A stretch of 64,000 nucleotides of DNA from Brucella sp. 21LCYQ03 (GCF_023554105.1 NZ_JAMJWE010000004.1:177999-241998), one strand, 5' to 3'; positions 43,742 to 54,844 are shown, counted from the first letter of the stretch. Numbers and translations are program-made. Notes: generated by a model not told the origin, from the sequence alone.

Positions 43742-43758
43742 TGGGCGGTTTTATTTCG
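43728..43758 (+). terminator. Terminator overlapping the mltG stop codon
   Basis: CCGCCCA (43731-43737) pairs with TGGGCGG (43742-43748); the loop GTAA holds the stop codon TAA, and TTTTATTTC follows. It lies before the next gene, which therefore may need its own promoter or read-through. Confidence 0.8.
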
Positions 43759-43775
43759 CGTAAAGGGTAAGAGAC

Positions 43776-44675
43776 ATGGCGCTCCAGAGTATGACAGGGT
43801 TTGCGCGCCACGCGATACAGTATGGCGCTGCCGATAATGAAGCGCGGATCGTGTGGGAAGTGCGCTCGGTCAATGGGAAGGGACTGGATTTGCGTTTGCG
43901 CCTGCCGCAGGGCTTAGAGGGTGCAGAACATGCCATTCGCTCTCTTCAGGCGCGCTATTTCTCGCGTGGCAATTTTCAGGCGAGCCTGAGTGTTGAGCGC
44001 GCAGAAGCGCAGGCCGGTTTTTCAATCAATCAGGCAATGCTTGATGAAGTGCTGAAACTTGGCGCTGAGTTGCAAGCCCGTCATGGACTGGCACCAGCAA
44101 GCGTTGACGGTATTCTTTCGCTGCGTGGCATCATTGATCAGGCACAGGTAAGCGAAGACGAGAATGCACGCGCTGGCCTTGAAGCGGCCGTTGTTGCGGC
44201 CTTTGAAGGTGCGCTGAAAGCGATTGCCGAAGCGCGCACCCATGAAGGCGATTCACTATTCAACATTTTGTCCGGGCATGTCGATACGATTGAGCGTCTG
44301 ACGCTTGAAGCGCGCAACGATCCATCGCGTAGTATTGATGCCATTCGTGCAAAGCTTGGCACACAGGTTGCACTGCTGATGGAAACCGGGCGCGATCTCG
44401 ATGAGGCGCGGCTTTATCAGGAAGCGGCGTTTCTTGCGACCAAGGCCGACATTCAGGAAGAGCTGGACCGGCTGGAAACTCATGTCGCATCTGCCCGGAA
44501 GCTGCTGTCTGATGGTGGCCCAATTGGGCGCAAGCTTGACTTTCTTTCACAGGAATTTAATCGCGAAGCAAATACGTTGTGTTCAAAATCGAATGCAGCA
44601 TCGATCACGGCAATTGGCCTTGAGCTAAAAGCGGTCGTCGATCAGTTTCGCGAACAGGTACAGAATCTGGAGTAA
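43776..44675 (+). CDS. YicC-family endoribonuclease
   Basis: A 299-residue protein starting MALQSMTGFARH, the family hallmark, with an RLPQGLEGAEHAIRS segment and a C-terminal domain containing GRKLDFLSQEFNREANTLCSK-type residues (about 260-285). YicC proteins act as metal-dependent RNases that target small RNAs. It lies six bases upstream of gmk, its usual partner. Confidence 0.92.
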   Translation: MALQSMTGFARHAIQYGAADNEARIVWEVRSVNGKGLDLRLRLPQGLEGAEHAIRSLQARYFSRGNFQASLSVERAEAQAGFSINQAMLDEVLKLGAELQARHGLAPASVDGILSLRGIIDQAQVSEDENARAGLEAAVVAAFEGALKAIAEARTHEGDSLFNILSGHVDTIERLTLEARNDPSRSIDAIRAKLGTQVALLMETGRDLDEARLYQEAAFLATKADIQEELDRLETHVASARKLLSDGGPIGRKLDFLSQEFNREANTLCSKSNAASITAIGLELKAVVDQFREQVQNLE

Positions 44676-44681
44676 CGGAAA

Positions 44682-45344
44682 ATGGCCATCTCTTCGGTCG
44701 AACATGGCATTGCACGCCGCGGTCTGATGGTGGTGATTTCATCACCGTCTGGTGCTGGCAAATCGACAATTGCGCGGCAATTGCTAAGCGATGCGGATAT
44801 GAACCTTTCGCTTTCCGTTTCCGTGACCACGCGTGAACGCCGTCCAAGCGAAATTGAAGGTGTGCATTACCACTTCATCACCAAGCGCGAGTTTGAACGT
44901 CGCCGTGACAATGACGAGCTGATTGAATGGGCAGAGGTGCACGGCAATTTCTACGGCACGCTGCGCCAGACCGCTGAAGAAGCGCTGGCCGACGGCAAGG
45001 ATATGCTGTTCGACATCGACTGGCAGGGTGCCGAGCAATTGCAGGCCAAAATGCCGGCGGATGTCGTGTCGATTTTTATTCTGCCGCCAACCATGCGCGA
45101 GCTGCAGAACCGTCTTAATCGCCGCGCGGAAGACACCGCAGATGTGATCGAAACCCGCTTGCAGAATGCGCGTTTTGAAATCCAGAAATGGGCGAAATAC
45201 GACTATATCGTCATCAATGAAGACCTTCAGCGCTCTTATGCGGGCATCAAGGGTATCATCATTGCTGAACGTCTGCGCCGTGATCGCCGTCCGGGACTTT
45301 TTGAATTTGTCGAAGGTCTTCTGGAGGAAAACCCGGAAATCTGA
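44682..45344 (+). CDS. gmk: Guanylate kinase
   Basis: A 220-residue enzyme that phosphorylates GMP to GDP with ATP. P-loop [16 protein letters not shown] (about 20-35), the GMP-binding segment [17 protein letters not shown], and the closing region with [10 protein letters not shown] are all present. It starts seven bases after the YicC gene, which suggests coupling. Confidence 0.97.
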   Translation: MAISSVEHGIARRGLMVVISSPSGAGKSTIARQLLSDADMNLSLSVSVTTRERRPSEIEGVHYHFITKREFERRRDNDELIEWAEVHGNFYGTLRQTAEEALADGKDMLFDIDWQGAEQLQAKMPADVVSIFILPPTMRELQNRLNRRAEDTADVIETRLQNARFEIQKWAKYDYIVINEDLQRSYAGIKGIIIAERLRRDRRPGLFEFVEGLLEENPEI

Positions 45345-45373
45345 CACGGTTCAAAGCGCGGGGAGGGCGCGAC

Positions 45374-46126
45374 GTGAGGCCAGTTGTGATCGTTACCGGC
45401 GGCGGCAGAGGCATTGGCGCTGCTACCGCAATTCTTTTTGCGCGCGAAGGTTATAACGTCTGCATTAGCTATGTGAGCGATGCAGACGCAGCCGGTGAAA
45501 CCGTCAAAGCTTGCGAGACCTTCGGTGCCAAAACAATCGCTGTACGAAGCGATGTAGCCAAGCGGCAAGATGTTGCCGATCTATTCGCCACCTGTGACCG
45601 TGCGCTCGGCGCACCGCAATGCCTCATCAACAATGCTGGTGTCATCGGGCAAAGCACGCGCATCTCGGGACTTTCCGAAGAAGCACTCGAACAAACATTC
45701 AAAACAAATGTCTTTGGCTTGCTCTATTGTACGCAGGAGGCCGCACGCCGCATGTCTACGGCAAATGGCGGTAGCGGCGGCGTTATCATCAATATTTCGT
45801 CCGTTGCGGCGGTTCTCGGCAGTCCCGGCGAATATGTGCATTACGCCGCCTCAAAGGGCGCAGTCGAGACCATTTCCATCGGCGCTGGCAAAGAGCTTGC
45901 CCCCGAAGGCATTCGTGTAAATGCCATCCGCGTTGGGACAACCAATACGTCCATTCACGCATCGAGTGGTAACCCGGATCGACCCGCAAAAATAGCAGCC
46001 ATGACACCGATGGGACGCATCGCCGAGCCGGAAGACATTGCACAAACCGCGCTGTGGCTTGCATCTGATAAGTCGGGATTTGTCACTGGAACGGTCATTA
46101 CAGTTGCGGGTGGGCTGAGCGTCTGA
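45374..46126 (+). CDS. SDR-family oxidoreductase
   Basis: A 250-residue short-chain dehydrogenase: cofactor motif TGGGRGIGAATA, NNAG in CLINNAGVIG, catalytic Ser in INISSVAAVLG, Tyr and Lys in YAASKGAVET. The C-terminal PMGRIAEPEDIAQ segment is common in FabG-like members. Substrate unknown. It uses a GTG start after GGGAGGGCGCGAC and follows gmk by 29 bases, so it may be cotranscribed. Confidence 0.9.
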   Translation: MRPVVIVTGGGRGIGAATAILFAREGYNVCISYVSDADAAGETVKACETFGAKTIAVRSDVAKRQDVADLFATCDRALGAPQCLINNAGVIGQSTRISGLSEEALEQTFKTNVFGLLYCTQEAARRMSTANGGSGGVIINISSVAAVLGSPGEYVHYAASKGAVETISIGAGKELAPEGIRVNAIRVGTTNTSIHASSGNPDRPAKIAAMTPMGRIAEPEDIAQTALWLASDKSGFVTGTVITVAGGLSV

Positions 46127-46163
46127 TGATTTTGCCGATCAGCCGGTAAAGTTTGCAACAGGA

Positions 46164-46454
46164 TCAGTCGAACCTGATCTTTACCCGATCTGTATCGGCC
46201 ACCAATTGCCGAAATGCTTCAAGAAATGACTTGCCGCCGAGCGTTGTTAAATCGCGCAGAGCCTCCACATTCCTAAACACCAGTTCACATTCTCCGGGCC
46301 ATCCGGGGCCGCCCCATTGCACGCCATCCCAGAATGAATCGAGCGTATAGCCAAAGGATTCCGGGTCGAGCACGGGCACTGTGTCGAGATAGCGTTGCCA
46401 GAGTTCGTTGGGGGATTTTATGCCGGTGCAGTCGATTTCATAGACCGGCAACAT
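46164..46454 (-). CDS. Barstar-family protein
   Basis: A 96-residue protein matching the barstar (barnase inhibitor) family: an N-terminal beta strand with IDCTGIKSPNELWQRYLD, a helix, then FGYTLDSFWDGVQW, the segment that in barstar plugs the RNase active site, and a C-terminal helix with SFLEAFRQLV. No barnase-like RNase is adjacent. Its ATG overlaps the stop of a 48-residue membrane protein gene by one base (TGATG), which indicates coupling. Confidence 0.85.
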   Translation of the reverse strand: MLPVYEIDCTGIKSPNELWQRYLDTVPVLDPESFGYTLDSFWDGVQWGGPGWPGECELVFRNVEALRDLTTLGGKSFLEAFRQLVADTDRVKIRFD

Positions 46455-46600
46455 CAGTCGACCAGAATAAGGATTGCATCCACCACAGCCAGCGTGAAGA
46501 GTAGCGCAATCATGGTTGCGGCGGCTATCACCATCATACGCTTTTGTCGGGAACGCTTTTCAGGCTGCTTTCCGCTCCAGTCATATGGTGTTTCAGGCAT
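46454..46600 (-). CDS. Small single-pass membrane protein upstream of barstar
   Basis: A 48-residue ORF with a very strong ribosome-binding site (GGAGG four bases before the ATG). The product has a polar, basic N-terminal half (MPETPYDWSGKQPEKRSR) followed by a transmembrane helix (about 22-45) rich in Met, Ala and Leu. The predicted topology is N-in. No family recognised. The TGATG overlap ties it to the barstar-like gene. Confidence 0.7.
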   Translation of the reverse strand: MPETPYDWSGKQPEKRSRQKRMMVIAAATMIALLFTLAVVDAILILVD

Positions 46601-46638
46601 AGTCTCCTCCAGTCAGGTATTTGCAGCGAGTTTGCACT

Positions 46639-47004
46639 TTATAAGGACTGGATTGCAATACGATTGCCTTCACTATCTGTGATTTCTGCCACAAACCCGT
46701 TTTCACCGATCTCAGTTTTGGGAAACAGGACTTCACTGCCTTGTTCTGTCGCCTTTGCGATGACTTGGTCTATGTCGTCAACACTGAGATAGACTATCGC
46801 GCCATGGATGGTTGGGACGTAGACTTCACCTTCCGCCAGCGCGCCGCTTGCACCATCTTTGCCTTCCTCAAATGGAAAATAAGCCATGCGGTTGCCGTGG
46901 ATTTCAACCACGTCTCCAAAGCTGATGCCAAAAACCTCGCTATAGAACGCAATGGAACGTTCGAGTTTCGTCACTGGAATTTCAACATGCGCGATGATGT
47001 TCAC
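46639..47004 (-). CDS. VOC-family (glyoxalase/bleomycin-resistance fold) protein
   Basis: A 121-residue protein with the paired beta-alpha-beta-beta-beta modules of the vicinal oxygen chelate superfamily: MNIIAHVEIPVTKLERSIAFY opens the first and VYLSVDDIDQVIAKATEQG the second, ending in EITDSEGNRIAIQ. The likely metal ligands are His and Glu residues at the strand ends. Substrate unknown. Its start overlaps the end of the upstream gene by four bases (ATGA). Confidence 0.88.
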   Translation of the reverse strand: MNIIAHVEIPVTKLERSIAFYSEVFGISFGDVVEIHGNRMAYFPFEEGKDGASGALAEGEVYVPTIHGAIVYLSVDDIDQVIAKATEQGSEVLFPKTEIGENGFVAEITDSEGNRIAIQSL

Positions 47005-47576
47005 AAGTGCGCTCCATAACGAGCAGGGGATGCTTCGCTGGCTTTTCGGATCGAGTTGAGAATGCGGCCCCGGATGATGCCGCTGACGGGCCGGATCAGA
47101 TACCAGTAGGGCGTGAAACGCAGATGGCTTCCACGATCCGGGCAGAAAACCCGAGTTTCCGTCACAAGGCGCGTTTTGCCGCCCTGTTTGGTCACGGTAA
47201 AGGCAAGTGCGAGCTTCGCGACGCCCGGCATTCGGAAGACCAGATAATCTTCTGCATTCTCTATTTTATGAAGGCCGAAGTCTGCTTTCCAGAATTGTCC
47301 GACCAGCCCATAGACCAATGCTTCCCCCGGTTTATGCTCCAGCATCGTAAACTCATGCAGGCCAAACGGTGGGGCGACGCTGTTTTTCCGTCCACGCAAC
47401 ATTGCGAGCGCACGCATTGGCACTTCGCGCAACGCAATCATGCTGCGGAAAAAAGCGTCCGTTTCGGGCCGGTAGTTCATTGCTGCCTGCAAGACGGTTT
47501 CCGGCGAAGCACTGACATTGCAGCCATGCACTTCGCTGAAGCCATAGTCCGGTAGATATTTATCGATCAGTTGCAT
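47001..47576 (-). CDS. Conserved protein of unknown function (SRPBCC-like?)
   Basis: A 191-residue protein I cannot assign with certainty. It lacks a signal peptide or membrane helix. The middle (GEALVYGLVGQFWKADFG) and the end (LRFTPYWYLIRPVSGIIR) suggest a beta-sheet plus long C-terminal helix, as in START/SRPBCC folds that bind hydrophobic ligands. It overlaps the VOC gene by four bases and follows tldD by nine, so the three are likely one transcript. Confidence 0.7.
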   Translation of the reverse strand: MQLIDKYLPDYGFSEVHGCNVSASPETVLQAAMNYRPETDAFFRSMIALREVPMRALAMLRGRKNSVAPPFGLHEFTMLEHKPGEALVYGLVGQFWKADFGLHKIENAEDYLVFRMPGVAKLALAFTVTKQGGKTRLVTETRVFCPDRGSHLRFTPYWYLIRPVSGIIRGRILNSIRKASEASPARYGAHL

Positions 47577-47585
47577 GAGCAGGCT

Positions 47586-48998
47586 TTAAACAGCTGTACC
47601 GCCGACAGTCACCTGATCCATGCGAAGATGCGGTTGGCCGACGCCGACCGGCACCCACTGTCCACCCTTGCCGCAACTGCCACCACCTAGGTTCAGTTGC
47701 AAGTCGTTGCCGATCATAGAAATGCGCTGCATGGCATCCGGGCCGTTGCCGATCAGCATCGCGCCCTTGATGGGAGCGCCGATCTTGCCGTCCTCAATCA
47801 TATAGGCTTCTGTGCAGCCGAACACGAACTTGCCCGACGTGATATCTACCTGACCGCCGCCAAAAGAAACAGCATAAATGCCCTTCTTCATGGAGGCTAT
47901 GATCTCTTCCGGCGACTTGTCGCCAGAGAGCATATAGGTGTTAGTCATGCGCGGCATAGGTGCATGTGCGTAGGATTCACGGCGTCCGTTGCCGGTGGCT
48001 TCCATGCCCATCAGACGCGCATTTTGCCGGTCCTGCATGTAATTTACGAGCTTGCCATCCTCGATCAGCACTGTGCGATTGGTCGGCGTACCTTCGTCAT
48101 CAATGGTGAGTGAGCCGCGACGCTCGGAGATTGTGCCGTCATCGACGACGGTTACGCCTTTCGAAGCGACCTGCTGGCCGAGAAGCCCTGCGAAAGCCGA
48201 CGTCTTCTTACGATTGAAATCGCCTTCAAGACCGTGGCCGACAGCCTCATGCAGCATTACGCCCGGCCAACCATTGCCAAGCACGATATCATAGGTTCCG
48301 GCGGGCGCAGGGATGGCCTCGAGATTAACCAGTGCCTGACGAAGCGCTTCATCGGCAACGCTCTGCCAGCTTTCAGTGGTGATAAAGTCTCCAAAGCCTT
48401 TACGCCCGCCAAGTGTGTAGTATCCCGATTCTTGTCGGTCACCACTTCCAGCAACGACAGAAACACTCAGGTGCACGATAGGCCGAATATCGCGCACGAA
48501 ATGACCATCAGCGCGTAGAATTTCGACCTGCTGCCATGATCCGGCGATGGAAACAGAAACCTGCCGCACCTTCGGGTCTTTGGCGCGCAGATAGGCGTCT
48601 ATCTTCTGCAGAAGCTGCACCTTCGCATCAAAGGTTGGCGAGCCGATTGGGTTCTCGTCGGTATAAAGATGACGATTTGTGCCCGCAGGTGCTGCCGCAT
48701 AGCGACCGCTATGGCCGCTGAGCGTTGCAGAAACGGCATCCGATGCGCGTTTCAGGGCTGCAACGGACATATCGCCTGCATGAGCATAGCCAATGGCTTC
48801 ACCTGCTACCGCGCGCAGGCCAAAACCCTGATCCTGATTAAATGAGCCGGTCTTGAGGCGGCCATTGTCAAAGACGAGTGCTTCCGCCTCGCGATATTCC
48901 ATGAAAAGTTCACCGTCATCGCTGCCTTTAAGGCTCCGCGAGACAAGGCGCTCAATGTCGTCACGGTTTACGTCGAAGCTATCAATCAGGCTTTTCAT
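47586..48998 (-). CDS. tldD: Metalloprotease TldD
   Basis: A 470-residue protein of the TldD/PmbA (U62) family. The zinc-binding motif HEAVGHGLEGD near residue 245 contains the HExxxH pattern, and GGGSCGKGGQWVPVG near the C terminus holds the conserved cysteine. TldD works with TldE/PmbA to cleave unfolded peptides, including microcin precursors and CcdA. I choose ATG 48998; an ORF start at 49028 adds ten residues without similarity. The partner gene pmbA is not in the window. Confidence 0.95.
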   Translation of the reverse strand: MKSLIDSFDVNRDDIERLVSRSLKGSDDGELFMEYREAEALVFDNGRLKTGSFNQDQGFGLRAVAGEAIGYAHAGDMSVAALKRASDAVSATLSGHSGRYAAAPAGTNRHLYTDENPIGSPTFDAKVQLLQKIDAYLRAKDPKVRQVSVSIAGSWQQVEILRADGHFVRDIRPIVHLSVSVVAGSGDRQESGYYTLGGRKGFGDFITTESWQSVADEALRQALVNLEAIPAPAGTYDIVLGNGWPGVMLHEAVGHGLEGDFNRKKTSAFAGLLGQQVASKGVTVVDDGTISERRGSLTIDDEGTPTNRTVLIEDGKLVNYMQDRQNARLMGMEATGNGRRESYAHAPMPRMTNTYMLSGDKSPEEIIASMKKGIYAVSFGGGQVDITSGKFVFGCTEAYMIEDGKIGAPIKGAMLIGNGPDAMQRISMIGNDLQLNLGGGSCGKGGQWVPVGVGQPHLRMDQVTVGGTAV

Positions 48999-49101
48999 AA
49001 AAATAATCCTGCGGCATGTGTTTGCCACAAGATGTAAGCGCTAAATCGGTTGAGAACAACCTCAGCAATCAATGACGCTGATGATTCAGGTTATGGCGTG
49101 C

Positions 49102-49160
49102 CGAAAATGGTGGTTTTCGAGAACCGGAGCGGAATGTACTTTTGGTACATGAGCACCGGA
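49102..49160. repeat. Palindrome-rich intergenic segment (tldD-IalB)
   Basis: Contains CGAAAA/TTTTCG (49102-49107, 49114-49119), ATGTAC/GTACAT with a five-base loop (49134-49139, 49145-49150), and flanking CCGG pairs. The second stem could act as a terminator for the minus-strand IalB gene, but no T-run follows. The arrangement resembles a dispersed element. Confidence 0.45.
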
Positions 49161-49200
49161 AGCGCAGAAAAGTGCCATTTGCAGGCCGCCAGAGCGTGAA

Positions 49201-49806
49201 TCAAGGAAGAGCGTCGAAGCCTTCACCAAACGCTGTTAAATCAACCGGAATGCCAACACCTTCTTCCGGTGTCTGGAATACGATGAAGGTTGCAGACTTG
49301 CCGTTGCGGAATGTGTTGAGCAACTCATCTTCGAGGATCACTTCTGCATAGCAGCCGTCTTCAAAGCAGCGCACAAAATAAGCGCGGCCAATATCCTTGC
49401 CGTCGACGTTCAGGCCGAGACCGTTTGGCAGCAATACGCCGAGTGGTGCAAGAACGCGCAGGATGCGAGCTTTGTTGTCGGCTGTCTTGAGAACAACGAC
49501 TGAAAGGCCGAGTTCAGGACGCTTGGCTGCAACCACATTCTGAATGAGCGCGCATTGCTCAGTCTTTGCACCGGCTGGCGTGTCACAAAGGATCGCCCAT
49601 GGACCATGCTGCGACTTCAATGTGCCGCTCTGCTGCGGTGTCGACGGCGACTGACCGGATTCCTGCTGCGCAGTTGGCGCAGGAAGCTGTGCTGGCGTTT
49701 GTGCCAGCGATGGCAGTGTCGCAGCCGAAAAAATCAAAGCCGCACCCGTTGCAAGGGTGGCGAGGCGCTGGAAAACCGGGCGGCGGATGGATGGACGGAA
49801 AATCAT
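49201..49806 (-). CDS. Invasion-associated locus B (IalB) family protein
   Basis: A 201-residue secreted protein. The start at 49806 gives a signal peptide (basic start, hydrophobic ATLATGAALIFSAATL, cleavage near SLAQ), followed by a Gln/Pro-rich linker and the IalB domain with GPWAILCDTP and a second Cys pair (CALIQNV and the FEDGCYAEVIL cysteines). IalB was named in Bartonella for erythrocyte invasion; in free-living relatives the role is unknown. The family assignment is confident; the function is not. Confidence 0.9.
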   Translation of the reverse strand: MIFRPSIRRPVFQRLATLATGAALIFSAATLPSLAQTPAQLPAPTAQQESGQSPSTPQQSGTLKSQHGPWAILCDTPAGAKTEQCALIQNVVAAKRPELGLSVVVLKTADNKARILRVLAPLGVLLPNGLGLNVDGKDIGRAYFVRCFEDGCYAEVILEDELLNTFRNGKSATFIVFQTPEEGVGIPVDLTAFGEGFDALP

Positions 49807-50223
49807 GAAATCTCCAGATCGAATCACCGGGACGTTATCCTCTGAAACACACGGTGAAAAGCTATTGTCGCTTCCGCACCATTGTCGCAGAGGTCCTACC
49901 GACATCGCATCTGCGATGCGTCTCCGGCAGTTGCATCCATTATCACGCGGCACGTTAAAGGAAACCTTCCGCTAAATCATGGCTTCATTATGTGATTCTT
50001 GGTATTTTCCCAAGTTTTCGAAGGCTTGTGACGCTTTTAAGCAGGATTAATGCGCTTCTGAGATGCGAACTTCTAACGCAGGGCAGCGCGCAAAAATGCC
50101 GCACAGGAACATATTCGCCTTCCTTGCGGTGTGCGTTAAGGTGTGGTTTGAACGCTGACGGGGGATACGGCCGTCTGTACGTCCGGCGTCCAGCTCGCAA
50201 GAGCAAAAAGGGAGAGAGTTCTG
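49807..50223. other. Intergenic region before the cytochrome oxidase operon
   Basis: About 415 bases between the divergent IalB and coxB genes. No convincing gene, hairpin or repeat was seen. It must hold the promoters of both. The end carries GGAGAG (50211-50216), the ribosome-binding site of coxB. Confidence 0.5.
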
Positions 50224-51108
50224 GTGGATAAAATTGTTGCCACAACGAGGGGTGCCGTCGTTGGTGCTGTCGCATTGCTGTGGACAGGCGGTGCCGCTTT
50301 AGCGGATCAACCGCGTCCGTGGGAAATGACATTTCAAGCTGCGGCTACGGGAATAGCCGAACAGATTCATTGGTTTGAGCGCTATACGCTCTGGTTCATC
50401 GTGCCGATCACCTTGCTTGTTCTGGCACTGCTGATCTGGTGTGTGGTGAAATTTCGCGCCAGCGCAAACCCCGAGCCATCCAAAACCAGCCATAACACGG
50501 CAATTGAGGTGATCTGGACCGTTGGTCCGGTGATAATCCTGCTGTTTCTGGCGGTTCCGTCGTTCCAGCTTCTGACCGCGCAATATTCGCCGCAGGATCC
50601 AACGCTGACCGTCAAAGCGACAGGTTATCAGTGGTATTGGGGCTACGAATATCAGACGGAAAACCCGGTCAGTTTTGATTCCCTTATTCTTAAAGAGAGC
50701 GAACGGGCTGCCGCAGGCAAAGAAAACCTCGCAGTTTATCCGCGTCTTTTGGCTGTCGACAATGAAGTCGTTGTGCCGGTCGGAACGACTGTTCGTCTGC
50801 TCGTAACCGCTGCCGATGTTATCCATTCATGGACTATTCCGGCTTTTGGTGTGAAAATGGACGCTATTCCGGGTCGCATAAATGAGGCCTGGTTCAAGGC
50901 GGACAAAGAAGGCCTTTATTATGGCCAATGTTCCGAACTTTGTGGCAAGGATCACGCTTATATGCCAATTGCTGTGCGTGTTGTCTCTGATGAGGAATAT
51001 AACACATGGCTGAGTGCTGCAGCGTCGGATCTTTCGGGTGCCAATAGGGCGCTCCGGGATCAACTTGAAGACAAAGCAAACGATAAAGTAGCTGCGGCGA
51101 GCTTTTAA
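50224..51108 (+). CDS. coxB: Cytochrome c oxidase subunit II
   Basis: A 294-residue subunit of the aa3-type oxidase. A signal-like N-terminal helix precedes PRPWEMTFQ, two transmembrane hairpin helices follow (about 45-115), and the periplasmic cupredoxin domain carries the CuA ligands: His in VIHSWTIPAFG and YGQCSELCGKDHAYMP with CxxxC. It accepts electrons from cytochrome c. The start is GTG with GGAGAG seven bases upstream. The operon order is coxB-coxA-ctaB-coxF-ctaG-coxC. Confidence 0.96.
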   Translation: MDKIVATTRGAVVGAVALLWTGGAALADQPRPWEMTFQAAATGIAEQIHWFERYTLWFIVPITLLVLALLIWCVVKFRASANPEPSKTSHNTAIEVIWTVGPVIILLFLAVPSFQLLTAQYSPQDPTLTVKATGYQWYWGYEYQTENPVSFDSLILKESERAAAGKENLAVYPRLLAVDNEVVVPVGTTVRLLVTAADVIHSWTIPAFGVKMDAIPGRINEAWFKADKEGLYYGQCSELCGKDHAYMPIAVRVVSDEEYNTWLSAAASDLSGANRALRDQLEDKANDKVAAASF

Positions 51109-51132
51109 AAGCCCTGTACGCAACACTGTTGA

Positions 51133-52809
<1,677 letters not shown>

Positions 52810-52819
52810 ACTTGCTGAG

Positions 52820-52848
52820 GGCGAATTTCCGAAAGGGGTTCGCCCACG
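52820..52848 (+). other. Hairpin between coxA and ctaB
   Basis: GGGCGAA and TTCGCCC form an imperfect stem with no T-run behind it. It might tune expression within the operon or be a processing site. The 218-base gap contains nothing else that stands out. Confidence 0.35.
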
Positions 52849-53027
52849 CATAAAACTATGTTATGTGCAGGCGGCATTCAGTGCCGCGTGCCATTGGCTT
52901 GCGGCTGGGAACGGAAATTCCGATAGGAGTGAATGCATTTCCGGGAGGGTACTGTTTATAGAATTGCCGATGTGCGTTCAGGGCCGAACGCAGCTTCGGT
53001 TGGTTGAATTCGAGGTTGTAAAAGTTA

Positions 53028-53975
53028 ATGTCTCTGGTGGAAAAAAACACGGTTTCCGATGATGCATTCGCACTCTCCGAGGCGACAGCGCGGGATTACC
53101 TTGTACTGCTGAAACCGCGTGTTATGTCGCTGGTGGTGTTTACTGGACTTGTTGGTCTGGTGCTTGCGCCCGGTCACATGAATCCTGTTTTGGCAGCGAT
53201 CAGCATTCTTTGCATCGCAGTCGGCGCTGGCGCGTCTGGTGCGCTCAATATGTGGTACGATGCCGATATTGACGCGATCATGAAGCGCACAAAAAAGCGC
53301 CCGATCCCGGCAGGCGTCATTGCACCCAACCAGGTTCTGGCATTCGGCCTCACACTTTCCGCGTTTTCGGTGCTGACCCTTGGCCTGATGGTCAACTGGC
53401 TTTCGGCAGCTTTGCTGGCATTTACGATTTTCTTCTATGCCGTTGTTTACACGATGTGGCTCAAGCGCTCGACGCCGCAAAACATCGTGATTGGTGGCGC
53501 TGCTGGCGCATTCCCGCCAATGATCGGTTGGGCCGCGGCCACGGGCGAAGTCACATGGGACAGTGTTGTCCTGTTCATGATCATCTTTCTTTGGACGCCA
53601 CCACATTTCTGGGCGCTGTCGCTGTTTTCCAGCAACGATTATGAAGCTGCCCGCATCCCAATGATGCCGAATGTGAAGGGCGAATTGTCCACGCGTCGTC
53701 AGGCGATGTTCTATGCGGTCATTATGGCGCCGGTCGGTGTGTTGCCTTATCTGATGGGCTTTGCGGGCGTCACCTATGGCGTGATCTCGACACTGCTCGG
53801 TCTCGCTTTTGTTTATTATGCATGGCGCATGTGGATGGCAGACAGCGAAACCCAGATGCTTCTTGCAGCGCGCAAACTGTTCCGCTTCTCGCTCATCTAT
53901 CTTTCAGCGATTTTTGCCGTTCTGCTGTTTGAGGCGTTGACGATGAAGTTGCTGACCGGCTTTGGTATCCTCTGA
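53028..53975 (+). CDS. ctaB: Protoheme IX farnesyltransferase (heme O synthase)
   Basis: A 315-residue membrane enzyme that attaches a farnesyl group to heme b, giving heme o, the precursor of the heme a needed by this oxidase. The UbiA-family motif [20 protein letters not shown] (about 82-101) carries the Asp residues that bind magnesium and pyrophosphate. The first helix begins [17 protein letters not shown]. Nine or so helices are predicted. Position inside the oxidase operon confirms the role. Confidence 0.96.
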   Translation: MSLVEKNTVSDDAFALSEATARDYLVLLKPRVMSLVVFTGLVGLVLAPGHMNPVLAAISILCIAVGAGASGALNMWYDADIDAIMKRTKKRPIPAGVIAPNQVLAFGLTLSAFSVLTLGLMVNWLSAALLAFTIFFYAVVYTMWLKRSTPQNIVIGGAAGAFPPMIGWAAATGEVTWDSVVLFMIIFLWTPPHFWALSLFSSNDYEAARIPMMPNVKGELSTRRQAMFYAVIMAPVGVLPYLMGFAGVTYGVISTLLGLAFVYYAWRMWMADSETQMLLAARKLFRFSLIYLSAIFAVLLFEALTMKLLTGFGIL

Positions 53976-53984
53976 GGAGATGGA

Positions 53985-54185
53985 ATGGAGAGCGTCGTGA
54001 CAGAAAAGACAGGGCAGAACCTGCCAACAGAAAAACTGGAACTGATCGTTCCGACGCCTTCGCAGAAAAAAGCACAGCGTAATCGTTCGATTGGTCTGGC
54101 GATTGCCCTGCTGTTGTTTGTGGTGCTTGTTTATATCGGCACGGTTGCCAAACTCGGTGCCAATATATTTGCGAGGACGATTTAA
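53985..54185 (+). CDS. CoxF-like small membrane protein
   Basis: A 66-residue protein with a polar N terminus and one transmembrane helix (about 36-58: RNRSIGLAIALLLFVVLVYIGTVAKLG). It matches the short CoxF-type ORF found between ctaB and ctaG in many alphaproteobacteria, probably an oxidase assembly or accessory subunit. It follows ctaB by nine bases. Confidence 0.8.
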   Translation: MESVVTEKTGQNLPTEKLELIVPTPSQKKAQRNRSIGLAIALLLFVVLVYIGTVAKLGANIFARTI

Positions 54186-54229
54186 TCGGCCTCAACTGAT
54201 CGACTGTTATTCGTTTTCGGGAGGAGAAA

Positions 54230-54844
54230 ATGGTTCAACAGCATGATAGTGACGAAAAGCAGAAGAAGCTGAACCGTTCTAACCGGACGGTGGCGATTGC
54301 CTGCGTTTCTTTTTTCGTCTGCATGATTGGTGCGGCCTACGCTTCCGTTCCGCTTTATCGCATTTTCTGTCAGGTGACGGGCTATGGCGGCACGACGCAG
54401 CGAGTCGATCAGTATTCGGATACAATCCTTGACCGAACTGTAAAGGTACGTTTCGACGCCAACACGTCGAATGCCTTGCCATGGGATTTCAAGCCGGAAC
54501 AGCGCGAGATAGAAATTCGCATTGGTGAGACCACGATGGTCAAATACAATGCGCGCAATTTGTTTGATGAGCCAACCTATGGGCGCGCGAGCTTCAATGT
54601 CGCGCCGGGCAGGGCAGGGGCTTACTTCAATAAGGTGGAATGCTTCTGCTTTACTGACACGACACTGCAACCGGGCGAAAGCATGGAAATGCCTGTTGTG
54701 TTCTTCGTTGATCCTGAAATCGTCAACGATCCAGATTTGAAGGACGTGAAGACAATCACGCTGTCCTATACGTTCTTCCCGATTGATAAGCCGAAGCCTG
54801 TTGCGAATGCAAAATTGGCTCCAGCTGTTAATAGCGGAAGCTGA
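54230..54844 (+). CDS. ctaG: Cytochrome c oxidase assembly protein CtaG (Cox11)
   Basis: A 204-residue protein with an N-terminal transmembrane anchor (about 20-42) and a periplasmic Cox11 domain. The copper-binding motif is CFCF in [17 protein letters not shown] (about 138-154), and the domain opens [17 protein letters not shown]. It inserts CuB into subunit I. GGGAGGAG precedes the start. Confidence 0.95.
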   Translation: MVQQHDSDEKQKKLNRSNRTVAIACVSFFVCMIGAAYASVPLYRIFCQVTGYGGTTQRVDQYSDTILDRTVKVRFDANTSNALPWDFKPEQREIEIRIGETTMVKYNARNLFDEPTYGRASFNVAPGRAGAYFNKVECFCFTDTTLQPGESMEMPVVFFVDPEIVNDPDLKDVKTITLSYTFFPIDKPKPVANAKLAPAVNSGS

